Assembly (NCBI RefSeq): GCF_900116385.1
Contig: NZ_FPCI01000001.1
Location: 558,001-622,000, forward strand
DNA length: 64,000 nt
DNA from: Pseudoxanthomonas sp. YR558
Lineage (GTDB): Bacteria > Pseudomonadota > Gammaproteobacteria > Xanthomonadales > Xanthomonadaceae
Reading direction: 5' to 3'
A program made the translations under genes and the position numbers. The notes beneath the pieces are model-generated. The model was given only the letters and a program-made list of their open reading frames with translations, made no database searches and was not told where the DNA came from. This document shows, in pieces, positions 44,319 through 53,886 of the stretch. Numbering within the stretch: position 1 is the first letter of the stretch; every line of letters starts with the position of its first letter.

Positions 44319-45194
44319 ATGAGCGACGCCCCCAGCCGCACCCGCGCGGCGTTGCTCCACCCGCTGGACAGGGAAGACGTCTACATCAAACAGAAGGAGC
44401 GCCGGATCGGCGTTCTGGTCAGCCTGTTGGTGCACGTCCTGTTCGTGCTGGCCCTGCTGTACACCTCCCAGCTGGAACTGGCCCCGCCCGAGGGCAGCAG
44501 CAGTGGCGGCGCGCGCGTCAAAGTGGACTTCCTGGGCGAGACCGACCGTGACGACCAGCGCCCGCCCGTCCCGCCGACCGGCGTCCAGGCCCCGCGCGAA
44601 CGCCCCAAGCCCCTCAAACCCCTGGTGACCACCCCCGTCACCTCGCCCGTCGACGCCACCCGCGTGACCGAGGCCGAGAACCCCGTGGCCGAAGAAGAAG
44701 CCGCGCCCCAGCCAACCTCCTCCGAACAGGCCCTGCCCCAACCCCAGACCCGGCCGCCCGCCAGCCAACCGGCGTGGCGCCGCTCCGCCCAATGGGGCCA
44801 ACCGCCCGGCATGCTCGCCCAGGACACCGCCCCCGAGAACCGCGGCCGCACCGTCGGCGCCGGCCGCAACGAAGGCCGTGGCCAGGACAACGCCGCCAGC
44901 CCCAGCATGGATGTGGACGGCCACCAGATCTATTACGACCTGCGCAACGAGCTCCGCGTGCAGGAATGGCAGGCCCGCGGCATGACCGAGCTCTCCTTCC
45001 CGCTGCCCGGCCGCCGCGAATACATGGTCTGCCCGCTGGAGATCGTCGCCCGTCGCGGCTCCGGCGGCTGCCGCCTGGTGCAACCGAACGACCCCGCCAT
45101 GGCCGGCATCGGCGATGCCCGCGACGTGGTCACCGTCGAACGCGTCTATCGCCGCGGCGAACTGATCTGGCGCGGGCCGGGGGCGTATCGCTGA
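44319..45194 (+). CDS. Membrane-anchored proline-rich protein, TonB-like architecture
   Basis: The start at 44319 (MSDAPSRTRAALLHPLD) begins a 291-residue protein: a short cytoplasmic part, one TM helix (RRIGVLVSLLVHVLFVLALLY, about 28-48), a long Pro/Glu-rich periplasmic spacer (about 60-165), and a compact C-terminal domain (YYDLRNELRVQEWQARGMTELSFPLPGRREYMVCPLEI). This layout is like TonB or DUF-type envelope spanners, but the TonB C-terminal motif is not convincing. Its GC content is high, unlike the two genes flanking it. No ExbB/ExbD genes are adjacent. Confidence 0.72.
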   Translation: MSDAPSRTRAALLHPLDREDVYIKQKERRIGVLVSLLVHVLFVLALLYTSQLELAPPEGSSSGGARVKVDFLGETDRDDQRPPVPPTGVQAPRERPKPLKPLVTTPVTSPVDATRVTEAENPVAEEEAAPQPTSSEQALPQPQTRPPASQPAWRRSAQWGQPPGMLAQDTAPENRGRTVGAGRNEGRGQDNAASPSMDVDGHQIYYDLRNELRVQEWQARGMTELSFPLPGRREYMVCPLEIVARRGSGGCRLVQPNDPAMAGIGDARDVVTVERVYRRGELIWRGPGAYR

Positions 45195-45201
45195 TGGACC
45201 C

Positions 45202-45230
45202 GTAAGCTGGGTTGATAAACCCAGCATCAC
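45202..45230. repeat. REP hairpin, family A
   Basis: GCTGGGTT and AACCCAGC pair around GATA, preceded by CGTAA. It lies between the TonB-like gene and the AT-rich secreted protein gene, and the last 100 bases to 45326 hold nothing else recognised. Confidence 0.75.
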
Positions 45231-45326
45231 GAGCGCAGAGAGATCCAGCACCGCACATGGCGGAACGTCCCAAGCCGCCCCCCATGAGCAGCCCCCGCTT
45301 TTACTCTCAACTGCCAAGCAGCATCG

Positions 45327-46880
45327 TTAGCGCGTCACTGAAAGCTGACTGACATCGATTGCGAAACGATGCTTGCCATACTGTTCGGTACCAACGTAGG
45401 AGCCCGTATAGATCAGGTCCTCCCAGTTTGGTCGAACAGACTCACTTGCAAATGCTGTATCGAACGACGCTTGGAGATCCATCTCGAATGTCCTGACTTC
45501 GCCCACCAGCATTTGCGTGGGCAAAGAGACTGCTCCAACTAGATCAGCGAATCGCACCCGCGCATTGCGTGCCTCAGGTGGGCCACCAACCACAGTTTGG
45601 GATGGATACGGGCCATGCACGTAGGGAAGAGCCTCGATGAAATACACGACACCCGTTGTCTTGTGACGAAAAACAGATGCCACGATGAGATTCAACCAAG
45701 GGCTAGTACCAGTATCAATTCCCGGCGCGGGACCATTCTCTGGATTGGAGTACCTCCAATCTGCGCGGATGCCTAAAGTGACGCGAAGCGTCAAGTCATC
45801 CGAAGAGCCAAGTGGCAGCTCATCCATGTTCGTGGCGAGAGCCTGGAAGTTGTAGTCCCACGGGTACATGGTAGATGATGTGTCATACGTCTCAATCTTT
45901 AGCACCGTCCCTTGCGAAAGACCGTCGTATCGCACCCTGGCTTGAGGCCCCACATATCCAGCCTCAGGCGCCGGAGCCTGACCGGTGAACACCGTCTTGC
46001 TGATCGAGAAGACCCAAGGGTCCATGCCAGGGAGGCACCCTTCGTAACGCATGGAACTAGCATTCTGATACCAGCAATCCGCTGCCCGCATCACCAAAGG
46101 ATCCACATTCAAGCTGGGGGCCGCAGGAAACGACACTCGTCGAATGCCGGTTACAAATTCCTCGAGATAACGATCATCGCCCGCTCCCGCGTTCTTAGCG
46201 CGTACTGCGAGGTTATGCGTTCCGCCACGCACGACAGGTAACGTCACGATAAAGTTTCTTGCAACGCCCGCGCCACAGGACACCCCTCCTGTCCGGCTAT
46301 CTAGAGCAAGTCCGTCAGCCAGCGGAAGCAGTGGGCCAGTAGAGTGATATTGGATGAGGACTTCAATGCTTACAGGACCACTTCCATCCTGATCGCATGC
46401 CCAGCCCGACAGAGCCGAAAAGCTTGCGGACTCAATCACACCAAATGGGCTAGGGCCCACAAAGTCAGCCTGCGGCACGACAAGGCTCGTAGAGCCCGGT
46501 AGTAAATTCTCCTGGCTTGGCGTTGACGAATCGCTAGCGTACGCATGGATCGTGTGAACTCCTCCAGTCAGACGAGGCGTCTCCATGGAAAAGCCAACCC
46601 ATTCCTTACCGGCACAGAAGACCGCGGCGTCCTGTCGACGCACCGTGTTCGAAGTAGTGGAGCCCACATAGTTGGATCCATCGTAGATATGTATCCAACG
46701 CGACTCACCCGATCCACCGCAAGCCCATCCTGATACAACAACAGTATCGACTTGATCAACAAATCCTGCGGCTAGAACGGTCGCTGGCACCAGCGAGAGC
46801 AGGAAGAAAAGCGAAGACCACATCTGGCTGTGGCGAAATCCGAAACGGCGGAACGCCACCCACAGAATGCAAGCACTCAT
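45327..46880 (-). CDS. Secreted protein with tandem GWAC modules, in AT-rich DNA
   Basis: The start at 46880 is preferred: AGGG lies about 7 bases upstream and the signal peptide (RHSQMWSSLFFLLSLVPATVLAA) follows. Residues about 38-140 and 150-250 are two related modules starting VSGWACGGSGES and LSGWACDQDGSG; the rest (about 265-517) is a beta-rich domain of unknown type. GWAC modules occur in bacterial surface and secreted proteins. The gene is AT-richer than the core genes and divergent in codon use, suggesting acquisition. No partner gene is apparent. Confidence 0.75.
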   Translation of the reverse strand: MSACILWVAFRRFGFRHSQMWSSLFFLLSLVPATVLAAGFVDQVDTVVVSGWACGGSGESRWIHIYDGSNYVGSTTSNTVRRQDAAVFCAGKEWVGFSMETPRLTGGVHTIHAYASDSSTPSQENLLPGSTSLVVPQADFVGPSPFGVIESASFSALSGWACDQDGSGPVSIEVLIQYHSTGPLLPLADGLALDSRTGGVSCGAGVARNFIVTLPVVRGGTHNLAVRAKNAGAGDDRYLEEFVTGIRRVSFPAAPSLNVDPLVMRAADCWYQNASSMRYEGCLPGMDPWVFSISKTVFTGQAPAPEAGYVGPQARVRYDGLSQGTVLKIETYDTSSTMYPWDYNFQALATNMDELPLGSSDDLTLRVTLGIRADWRYSNPENGPAPGIDTGTSPWLNLIVASVFRHKTTGVVYFIEALPYVHGPYPSQTVVGGPPEARNARVRFADLVGAVSLPTQMLVGEVRTFEMDLQASFDTAFASESVRPNWEDLIYTGSYVGTEQYGKHRFAIDVSQLSVTR

Positions 46881-46943
46881 ATCAATCCCTTGATTCCAGC
46901 ATTTCAATGAACGGCCCGACATAGGCCGCTAGTGCACTGACCT

Positions 46944-49900
46944 TTACATATTCCGCCGGTACTCGCCACCCACGTCGTACAAGGCGTGGCTGATCTGGCC
47001 CAGGCTGTGCGTCTTGACCGCTTCGACCAGGGCGGCGAACACGTTGCGGCGTTCGCGGGCGGTGCGTTGCAGGTAGGCCAGGCCGTGGCCGTCGTGGACG
47101 TCCGGGTCGGCGTGCTCTTCCAGCGCGGTGGCGTGGCTGTGGTCGGTCTCGCCTTCCGGCGCCAGCCCGTTGCGCGAGGCCTGCCAGGCGCGGACGTTGG
47201 CGATCTGCTGGCCCTTCTCTTCCTCGGTCGAGCGGATCAGTTCGATCTCGGTGGCGATCTCGCCGCCGTGCTCGCGCGGCAGGAAGGTGTTCACACCCAC
47301 CAGCGGCAGGCTGCCGTCGTGCTTCTTGTGCTCGTAGTAGAGCGACTCTTCCTGGATCTTGCCGCGCTGGTACATGGTATCCATCGCGCCGAGCACGCCA
47401 CCGCGCTCGCTGATGGCCTCGAACTCCTTGTAGACCGCCTCTTCCACGATGTCGGTCAGCTGGTCGACGACGAAGCTGCCCTGCCAGGGGTTCTCGTTGA
47501 AGTTCAGCCCCAGCTCCTTGTTGATGATCATCTGGATGGCGACCGCGCGGCGCACGCTTTCTTCCGTCGGCGTGGTGATCGCCTCGTCGTAGGCGTTGGT
47601 GTGCAGGCTGTTGCAGTTGTCGAACAACGCGTACAGGGCCTGCAGCGTGGTGCGGATGTCGTTGAACTGGATTTCCTGCGCGTGCAGCGACCGGCCGGAG
47701 GTCTGGATGTGGTACTTCATCATCTGGCTGCGCTCGTTGGCGCCGTAGCGCTCGCGCATGGCGCGCGCCCAGATGCGGCGGGCGACGCGGCCGATGACGG
47801 TGTACTCCGGGTCCATGCCGTTGCTGAAGAAGAACGACAGGTTGGGCGCGAAGTCGTCGATCTTCATGCCGCGGGCCAGGTAGTACTCCACGATGGTGAA
47901 GCCGTTGGACAGCGTGAAAGCGAGCTGGCTGATCGGGTTCGCCCCGGCCTCGGCGATGTGGTAGCCCGAAATCGACACCGAGTAGAAGTTGCGCACCGCG
48001 TGGTCGACGAAGTACTGCTGGATGTCGCCCATCATGCGCAGCGCGAATTCCGTGCTGAAGATGCAGGTGTTCTGCGCCTGGTCTTCCTTGAGGATGTCGG
48101 CCTGCACGGTGCCGCGCACGGTGGCCAGCGTCTCGGTCTTGATGCGGGTGTAGGTGTCTTCATCGACCAGCTGGTCGCCGGTGATGCCGAGCAGCCCCAG
48201 GCCGAGGCCGTTGTTGGTCGGCGGCAGTTCACCGTGGTACTGCGGACGCGCGCGACCTTCGAAGAACGCATCGATCTTCGCGCTCGCTTCGGCCCAGCGC
48301 GCGTCGTCGGCCTTGAGGTACTTCTCCACCTGCTGGTCGACGGCGGTGTTCATGAACATCGCCAGGATGATCGGCGCCGGACCGTTGATCGTCATCGACA
48401 CCGAGGTGGTCGGCGCGCACAGGTCGAAGCCGGAGTACAGCTTCTTCATGTCGTCCAGCGTGGGGATGTTGACGCCGGAGTTGCCGATCTTGCCGTAGAT
48501 GTCCGGGCGCGGCGCCGGGTCTTCGCCGTACAGCGTGACACTGTCGAAGGCGGTGGACAGGCGCGCGGCCGGCTGGCCGACCGACAGGTAATGGAAGCGG
48601 CGGTTGGTGCGCTCCGGCGTGCCTTCGCCGGCGAACATTCGAATGGGATCCTCGCCGGTGCGACGGTACGGATACACGCCGCCGGTGTACGGATAGCTGC
48701 CGGGCAGGTTCTCTTTCTGCAGGAACGTCAGCAGTTCGCCCCAGCCCTGGTACGGCGGTGGCGCGATCTTCGGGATCTGCTGGTGGCTGAGCGATTCGCG
48801 GTAGTTCTCGATGCGGATGGTCTTGCCGCGCACCTGGTACTCGTTGACCGGATCGGTCACGGCCTTGTGCCGGGCCGGCCATTCGCGCAGCAGCTTCAAA
48901 GCGTCGGACGACAGCGACTGGATCGCATCGTTGTAGCGCTGACGCAAGGTCAGCAGCGAACGATCCACCTGTAGGGCGGGCCTTGGCCCGCCGTCGTTGA
49001 CCTCGCCCGCCTCCGAATGGCGGGCCGAGGCCCGCCCTACGAGATCGTCGTTGGCGTACAGCTCCAGCGCCTTCGGCAGTGCGGCATCGCCGAGGTCCTT
49101 CAGCGCGTTCCAGTAATGCTGCGCACGGCTGGCGGTCTCGGCTTCGGTCTCGATGCGGCGGTTGATGCCGCGGCCCTGCTCCGCAATTTCGGCCAGGTAG
49201 CGCACGCGGCTGCCGGGGATCAGCACGGTGGCGCGCGGCTCCTTCAGTTCGGTATCGAGCGCGGGCGTCCACTTCTCGGCCGGCAGCTGCAGCTTCTCGC
49301 GCAGCAGGCGGCACAGGTTGGCGAACATCCAGCTGACGCCGGGGTCGTTGAACTGGCTGGCGATGGTGGGATACACCGGCACGTCGGCGTCCGGCGTCTG
49401 GAACGCCACGCGGTTGCGCTTCCACTGCTTGCGCACGTCGCGCAGCGCGTCTTCGGCGCCGCGCTTGTCGTACTTGTTCAGCACGATCAGCTCGGCGAAG
49501 TCGATCATGTCGATCTTCTCCAGCTGGCTGGCCGCGCCGTAATCGCTGGTCATCACGTACATCGGGAAGTCGACCAGGTCGACGATTTCCGAATCGCTCT
49601 GGCCGATGCCGGCGGTCTCGACGATCACCAGGTCGAAGCCCAGCGACTTCAGGAACGCGATGCAGTCCTTCAACACCGCATTGGTCGCCACGTGCTGGCG
49701 GCGCGTGGCCATCGAGCGCATGTAGATGCGGTCGCTGCGCAGCGCATTCATGCGGATGCGGTCGCCGAGCAGCGCGCCGCCGGTGCGGCGACGGGTGGGA
49801 TCGACCGAAATCACCGCGATATGCATCTGCGGGAAGCAGGACAGGAAGCGGTTCATCAGTTCGTCGGTGACCGACGACTTGCCGGCGCCGCCGGTGCCGG

Positions 49901-50549
49901 TGATGCCGACCACCGGCGTGGGCCGCGCGGGGAACGGCGCATGCGGGCCCTTGGCCCACTGCGCGCGCAGCTTCTCCAGGTCGGCGTCGGAATAGCGGCC
50001 ATCCTCGATGGCGCTGAGCACGCGGCCGATGCCGGCCTCGTCGGTGAGCTTGGGCTGCGCGGGCGCGGCGTCGCGATCGGCGGCGACCTGCACGCGGCCT
50101 TCTTCGGCGCGCTTGACCACGTCCTGGATCATTTCGACCAGGCCCATCTTCATGCCGTCGTTCGGGTGGTAGATGCGCTCCACGCCGTAGGCCTGCAGTT
50201 CGGCGATCTCTTCCGGCGTGATGGTGCCGCCGCCGCCGCCGAACACGCGCACGTGGCCGGCGCCACGTTCCTTCAGCATGTCGACCATGTACTTGAAGTA
50301 CTCGACGTGCCCGCCCTGGTAGCTGGACAGCGCGATGCCGTCGGCGTCTTCCTGCAGCGCGGCGCGGACGACGTCCTCGACGCTGCGGTTGTGGCCCAGG
50401 TGGATGACTTCCGCGCCCTCGCCCTGGATCAGGCGGCGCATGATGTTGATGGCCGCGTCGTGCCCGTCGAACAGGCTGGCGGCGGTGACGAAGCGCAGCG
50501 GCGTGGCGTCGGCCTGGGTGGCGGGGAACTGGCTGGCGGGTGTACTCAC
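46944..50549 (-). CDS. icmF: Fused isobutyryl-CoA mutase (IcmF)
   Basis: A 1201-residue fusion: a B12-binding domain (residues about 18-150, with DGHDAAI at 28-34 as the base-off His motif and the GGGGGTI loop), a MeaB/ArgK-like G-protein chaperone (P-loop GTGGAGKSS at about 218-226), and the mutase large domain (about 560-1201, for example [20 protein letters not shown] and the C-terminal catalytic barrel). It interconverts isobutyryl-CoA and butyryl-CoA with adenosylcobalamin and GTP-driven repair. Residues about 504-527 are encoded by a REP doublet inserted in frame between the chaperone and mutase parts. Otherwise intact. Confidence 0.93.
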   Translation of the reverse strand: MSTPASQFPATQADATPLRFVTAASLFDGHDAAINIMRRLIQGEGAEVIHLGHNRSVEDVVRAALQEDADGIALSSYQGGHVEYFKYMVDMLKERGAGHVRVFGGGGGTITPEEIAELQAYGVERIYHPNDGMKMGLVEMIQDVVKRAEEGRVQVAADRDAAPAQPKLTDEAGIGRVLSAIEDGRYSDADLEKLRAQWAKGPHAPFPARPTPVVGITGTGGAGKSSVTDELMNRFLSCFPQMHIAVISVDPTRRRTGGALLGDRIRMNALRSDRIYMRSMATRRQHVATNAVLKDCIAFLKSLGFDLVIVETAGIGQSDSEIVDLVDFPMYVMTSDYGAASQLEKIDMIDFAELIVLNKYDKRGAEDALRDVRKQWKRNRVAFQTPDADVPVYPTIASQFNDPGVSWMFANLCRLLREKLQLPAEKWTPALDTELKEPRATVLIPGSRVRYLAEIAEQGRGINRRIETEAETASRAQHYWNALKDLGDAALPKALELYANDDLVGRASARHSEAGEVNDGGPRPALQVDRSLLTLRQRYNDAIQSLSSDALKLLREWPARHKAVTDPVNEYQVRGKTIRIENYRESLSHQQIPKIAPPPYQGWGELLTFLQKENLPGSYPYTGGVYPYRRTGEDPIRMFAGEGTPERTNRRFHYLSVGQPAARLSTAFDSVTLYGEDPAPRPDIYGKIGNSGVNIPTLDDMKKLYSGFDLCAPTTSVSMTINGPAPIILAMFMNTAVDQQVEKYLKADDARWAEASAKIDAFFEGRARPQYHGELPPTNNGLGLGLLGITGDQLVDEDTYTRIKTETLATVRGTVQADILKEDQAQNTCIFSTEFALRMMGDIQQYFVDHAVRNFYSVSISGYHIAEAGANPISQLAFTLSNGFTIVEYYLARGMKIDDFAPNLSFFFSNGMDPEYTVIGRVARRIWARAMRERYGANERSQMMKYHIQTSGRSLHAQEIQFNDIRTTLQALYALFDNCNSLHTNAYDEAITTPTEESVRRAVAIQMIINKELGLNFNENPWQGSFVVDQLTDIVEEAVYKEFEAISERGGVLGAMDTMYQRGKIQEESLYYEHKKHDGSLPLVGVNTFLPREHGGEIATEIELIRSTEEEKGQQIANVRAWQASRNGLAPEGETDHSHATALEEHADPDVHDGHGLAYLQRTARERRNVFAALVEAVKTHSLGQISHALYDVGGEYRRNM
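48971..49040. repeat. REP doublet (family B) inside icmF
   Basis: GTAGGGCGGGCCTTGGCCCG (48971-48992, through CC) and its inverted partner GGCGGGCCGAGGCCCGCC plus CTAC (49019-49040) flank a 26-base middle. It lies inside the icmF reading frame and is translated as about 24 residues ([20 protein letters not shown] and onward) without breaking the frame. Confidence 0.9.
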
Positions 50550-50641
50550 GCGTGCTCACTTGCAGGACGGACAGACGCGGGATTGTAGCCGCTCGCGCGT
50601 GATCACCTCACCAATTGCACACCAGTGGACCACCGCGGGCG

Positions 50642-50663
50642 CTGGATACGGCGCCGTATCCAG
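50642..50663. other. Perfect 22-bp palindrome between the sulfotransferase and icmF genes
   Basis: CTGGATACGGC (50642-50652) and GCCGTATCCAG (50653-50663) are exact reverse complements with no spacer. It lies 5 bases beyond the sulfotransferase stop codon and 92 bases before icmF's ATG (both genes on the minus strand). It could act as an operator or a terminator-like cruciform; no T-run follows. Confidence 0.7.
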
Positions 50664-50668
50664 CCGGA

Positions 50669-52231
50669 TCAGACGCCGGCATCGGCCAACGCAGCCTGCA
50701 AGGGCTGCAGGTGATGCGCGTACCGCCGCCACTGCCCCATGTAGCGCGTATGGATGGGTTCGCGGACCTGCGCGGCACTGGCGGTCGCGACCGCGGACGC
50801 ACGCGGCGCGTCGGCGAGCACCTCCGGTGTCCAGGCGAGGCCGCAGAAATCGAGCACGCGATGGGCGGTCGGTTCGGGAGCGCGCACCAGGTCTTCGTAG
50901 GCGATGTCGAGGATCCGGCCGGGGTGCCGCACATGCCAGTGCTGCATCAGGCGGCGGTAGCGGATGAAGTGCGCCGCCATCTCTTCCTGGTGATAGGTAT
51001 GCGGATAGGCGTCGACGAAGAGTTCCTTCAGATTGGAGAAGCAGACCTCCATCGGGTCGCGCACCATGTGCAGGATGCGCGCCTGCGGCAACGCACGGGC
51101 GATGTAGTCCACCAACAGGAAGTTCGTCGGCATCTTGTCGGTGAAGAACGCGCGATCCTCGGCGCGCCAGGCGGTTTTCTCCAGGTAGCGTCGGCCCAGC
51201 AGCGCCATGTCGGCGCCTTCCGCGGCCACGCAGAGCGCTTCGTCCAGGTGCGGGCCGCCCGCGAGGTCGCAGACCCAGCGCAGCTGGCACAGCGCATCGC
51301 GCAGTTCGCCGGCGTCCTGCACCTGCGGATGCCGTCCGAGGATCTGCTCCAGCAGTGTCGTACCCGAGCGCGGCATGCCGACGATGAAGATCGGCGTGGG
51401 CGTGCCGGCAGCCAGATGCGACGTCGGTGCCGTGCGCACAGGCAAGCGCTGCAGATGATCGAACAGTCGCGCGTCGCTCGCGGCGTCGTAGTCGATCTGC
51501 CGTAGGCGCGTGCGCAGTCCGCGGTCCAGCGCCTGCCAGGCACCTTCGACGTCGTCCAGGTCGTCGAGCTCCTTGAACAGGGCGTAATGCAGCCATGCGG
51601 CCTCGGGGTGCCCGTCAGGCACACGCGCAACCGCCGCGCGCAAGCGATCCACGTGGTTCGAGGCAGGCGTCTGCCGCCGCAGCTTGGCCAGCATGCGGTG
51701 AACGGGCGGCATCAGCGGGTCATGCTGGAGCGCGGCTTCCCACGCCTGTTCGGCGCGACCTTCATCGCCGGCATAGAACGCGGCCAGGCCGATCAGGTAG
51801 CGCGCAACGGCGCCGCCATCGCGCAGCCGCTGCGCGCGCTCCAGGAACGACAAAGCCGGGACGGGGAAGGATTGCGCCAGCAGCGCCTGCCCCACCCCCA
51901 GCAACACCTCCGGATCCGCGGACGATGCCAACGCCGGCCACCGCGTGGAGGTGAGCCCGGCTTCGATTTCGCCGACATCGAACAGCTGCGCGGTCACTGC
52001 TTCCAACAGTGCGGCATCGTCTTCGTCCGGCACAGCCGCGCGCACGGCGAACGCCACGGTGTCGCGCATCGCGCCACGTCGCGCGGCCAGTGTGGATAGC
52101 CGCAAGGCCGCCGGCGACTGCCAGCCCTCGATCTCGATCAACTGCCGGTACAGGTCAGCCGCGCGCTCGGGCTGCCCTGCGGACATCAGGTGTTCGGCTT
52201 CCTGCCAGGCCTGCAGCGGATCGATGGGCAT
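50669..52231 (-). CDS. TPR-sulfotransferase
   Basis: The N-terminal 260 residues hold TPR-like helices (for example AEHLMSAGQPERAADLYRQL and GDEGRAEQAWEAALQHDP). The sulfotransferase domain begins at about residue 275: PIFIVGMPRSGTTLLEQIL, the PAPS 5'-phosphosulfate loop, and ARILHMVRDPMEVCFSNL, the 3'-phosphate loop. The 520-residue protein is a Sulfotransfer_3-type enzyme that transfers sulfate from PAPS to an unknown acceptor. No sulfate-activation genes are adjacent. It lies upstream of icmF in the same direction. Confidence 0.86.
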   Translation of the reverse strand: MPIDPLQAWQEAEHLMSAGQPERAADLYRQLIEIEGWQSPAALRLSTLAARRGAMRDTVAFAVRAAVPDEDDAALLEAVTAQLFDVGEIEAGLTSTRWPALASSADPEVLLGVGQALLAQSFPVPALSFLERAQRLRDGGAVARYLIGLAAFYAGDEGRAEQAWEAALQHDPLMPPVHRMLAKLRRQTPASNHVDRLRAAVARVPDGHPEAAWLHYALFKELDDLDDVEGAWQALDRGLRTRLRQIDYDAASDARLFDHLQRLPVRTAPTSHLAAGTPTPIFIVGMPRSGTTLLEQILGRHPQVQDAGELRDALCQLRWVCDLAGGPHLDEALCVAAEGADMALLGRRYLEKTAWRAEDRAFFTDKMPTNFLLVDYIARALPQARILHMVRDPMEVCFSNLKELFVDAYPHTYHQEEMAAHFIRYRRLMQHWHVRHPGRILDIAYEDLVRAPEPTAHRVLDFCGLAWTPEVLADAPRASAVATASAAQVREPIHTRYMGQWRRYAHHLQPLQAALADAGV

Positions 52232-52289
52232 GGGGCACGGCGACGCGAAGGGGCGCTGAGTCTAGCAAGCACCCCGATGCGGACAGCGC

Positions 52290-53219
52290 TCAACAGAGGC
52301 CGAACGGCAGCTCGCGCGTGGATACGACGCGCTGGCCGACGGTTTCGCCGCGCAGGAAGCGCAAGGCGGCATCAAGCGTTTCCGGCGCGATGGTCACGCG
52401 ATGGTGGCCGAGCCCGTTCGTGCTGAGCAACGTGGCCTGCGGCCAGTAGCGCGCATAACGCTCGCCTTCGCACCACGGCACGTCGGTGTCTTCCAGGTCG
52501 TGCACGACCAGGCCGGGCCGCGCGATCTGCGGCGCGGTGGTCTGCGCGTGCAGGTCGCGGATGTCGTGCGCGGTGAGTTCCTGGTATTCGTCGAACAGCC
52601 GCCGGCTGAGGAACTGTGCCAGCCCCACCATGCCGCCGAAGCGGCGCGCGGCATCGAAAGGATCGGCGGCGGGCGCCAGCAGGATCACGCGCTCGGCCTG
52701 CAGCCCGCGCGCCATTGCGATCGCGCTCGCAGCGCCGCCGAGCGAATGACCGACGACGGCGGCCAGCGGACCGGTGTGGTCGGCGACCCGGGCGATCGCT
52801 TCGGCGAACATCGGCAGCGTGGCGCGGCGTCCGCTGCTGCGGCCATGCGCCGGCTGGTCGAACGTCACCACGGCATAGCCGGCGCGACGCAGCGGTTCCA
52901 CCCACGGCAGGAAGCGCAGGCCGAAACTGGACCAGCCATGGGCCAGCAGCACGGTCGGTTCGCGGGCCGGATCGCCCCATGTATAGGTAGTCAGGCGTTC
53001 GCGGCCGAAGGCCAGTTCGCCCAGCCGCGCGCCGCCGGTGTCGGCCTGCCTGGCCCGCGTGCGGGCACCGGGCATCGGCGTGCAGAACAGCTGGAACGCC
53101 CGGGTCAGCGTGCTGCGAGGGGCCAACCAACTGCCGACGGCGAGACGGGCGCTCAGCAGGCGCAACGCGAGGGGTTTACGAACGGTCGTGCTATTTTGAC
53201 GGACAGTGACAGCGGCCAT
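52290..53219 (-). CDS. Alpha/beta hydrolase
   Basis: The 309-residue protein has the oxyanion HGWSSFGLRF, the nucleophile GHSLGGAAS, and an His near GLGHHRVT. No signal peptide. It follows the TetR gene by 20 bases, so the two form an operon; the regulator probably senses a substrate or product of this hydrolase. A TetR-type operator copy lies inside its first codons (53179-53196). Confidence 0.85.
   Translation of the reverse strand: MAAVTVRQNSTTVRKPLALRLLSARLAVGSWLAPRSTLTRAFQLFCTPMPGARTRARQADTGGARLGELAFGRERLTTYTWGDPAREPTVLLAHGWSSFGLRFLPWVEPLRRAGYAVVTFDQPAHGRSSGRRATLPMFAEAIARVADHTGPLAAVVGHSLGGAASAIAMARGLQAERVILLAPAADPFDAARRFGGMVGLAQFLSRRLFDEYQELTAHDIRDLHAQTTAPQIARPGLVVHDLEDTDVPWCEGERYARYWPQATLLSTNGLGHHRVTIAPETLDAALRFLRGETVGQRVVSTRELPFGLC
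53179..53196. promoter_or_regulatory. Candidate TetR operator within the hydrolase 5' coding region
   Basis: CGAACGGTCGTGCTATTT on the plus strand. Its reverse complement matches the site at 53869-53886 at 16 of 18 positions, the only differences being the central dinucleotide. The core ACG-NN-CGT is palindromic, as in many TetR operators. It is about 23 bases downstream of the hydrolase start. Confidence 0.6.
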
Positions 53220-53239
53220 GGCGGTGGACCTCGGGGGCG

Positions 53240-53860
53240 TCAGGCAGGGGTGGAGACAGCGGGGGCGCCGTAGGACGCCAGCAGGCGGTCCAGGGAACGG
53301 CGGGCGAGCAACGGTGCCTGTTCGGCGTCGTAAAGCCGGGCGTCGTGCAGGCCCTGGGCGACGGCGAACAGTTCGAACGCGAGCAGGACCGGATCGGTCT
53401 TTGGCGACAGCTCACCGGTGTCGATGCACATGCCGATCGCCTTGACCAATTGCTGGCGCAGCTGCAGCAGCCAATCGACGATGCGGTCGCGCAGCAGGCC
53501 CGGGCGGGCGTCGTACTCGTGGGCGGCGGCCAGAATGACGCAGCCATCCGGGTTGTCGCAGACCCACTGGAACCAGTGTTCCATGATGGCGCGCAGGCGC
53601 GGCAGGCCGCGCGGCTGGCTGATGGCCGGCCCGATCACGGCACGGGCGTAGCGCTCGGCCGTCCACTCCAGCACGGTCAGCTGCAGGTCTTCGCGGGAGC
53701 CGAAGTGGGCGAAGACGCCACTCTTCGACATGCCGGCGGCCGTGGCCAGCTCACCGATCGACAGGCCTTCCAACCCGTGCCGGGCAGCGATGTCGTAGGC
53801 CCGCGCGACGATCATCTCGCGGGTGGCATTGCCTTTGTGGGTGGCGGCCTGGGGACTCAT
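53240..53860 (-). CDS. TetR/AcrR family regulator
   Basis: The 206-residue protein has the TetR DNA-binding domain (ATREMIVARAYDIAARHGLEGLSIGELATAAGMSKSGVFAHFGSREDL) and an all-helical ligand domain. It is first in an operon with the hydrolase (20 bases apart). An 18-nt site (53869-53886) lies 8 bases upstream of its start. Divergent to it, 215 bases away, is the leucine dehydrogenase gene. Confidence 0.88.
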   Translation of the reverse strand: MSPQAATHKGNATREMIVARAYDIAARHGLEGLSIGELATAAGMSKSGVFAHFGSREDLQLTVLEWTAERYARAVIGPAISQPRGLPRLRAIMEHWFQWVCDNPDGCVILAAAHEYDARPGLLRDRIVDWLLQLRQQLVKAIGMCIDTGELSPKTDPVLLAFELFAVAQGLHDARLYDAEQAPLLARRSLDRLLASYGAPAVSTPA

Positions 53861-53868
53861 GGTGACAG

Positions 53869-53886
53869 AAATAGCACGGTCGTTCG
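53869..53886. promoter_or_regulatory. Candidate TetR operator upstream of the regulator gene
   Basis: AAATAGCACGGTCGTTCG lies 8 bases before the TetR start codon at 53860, and a second copy (16/18 identical, other strand) lies inside the hydrolase gene. The two copies share the palindromic core ACG-NN-CGT, which suggests both are bound by the TetR protein to control the operon. Confidence 0.6.

Noticed and set aside
44187..45317. Upstream extension of the DUF5677-like frame into an 887-residue protein
   Set aside because: The extra part is antisense to the GC-rich membrane-anchor gene; the ATG at 44186 has a ribosome site and composition changes there.
41247..46943. Integrative element with att sites
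   Set aside because: No integrase, tRNA or flanking direct repeats could be found.
46986..50588. Long plus-strand frames opposite icmF
   Set aside because: His/Arg/Val-rich antisense translation of the mutase gene, without domains.
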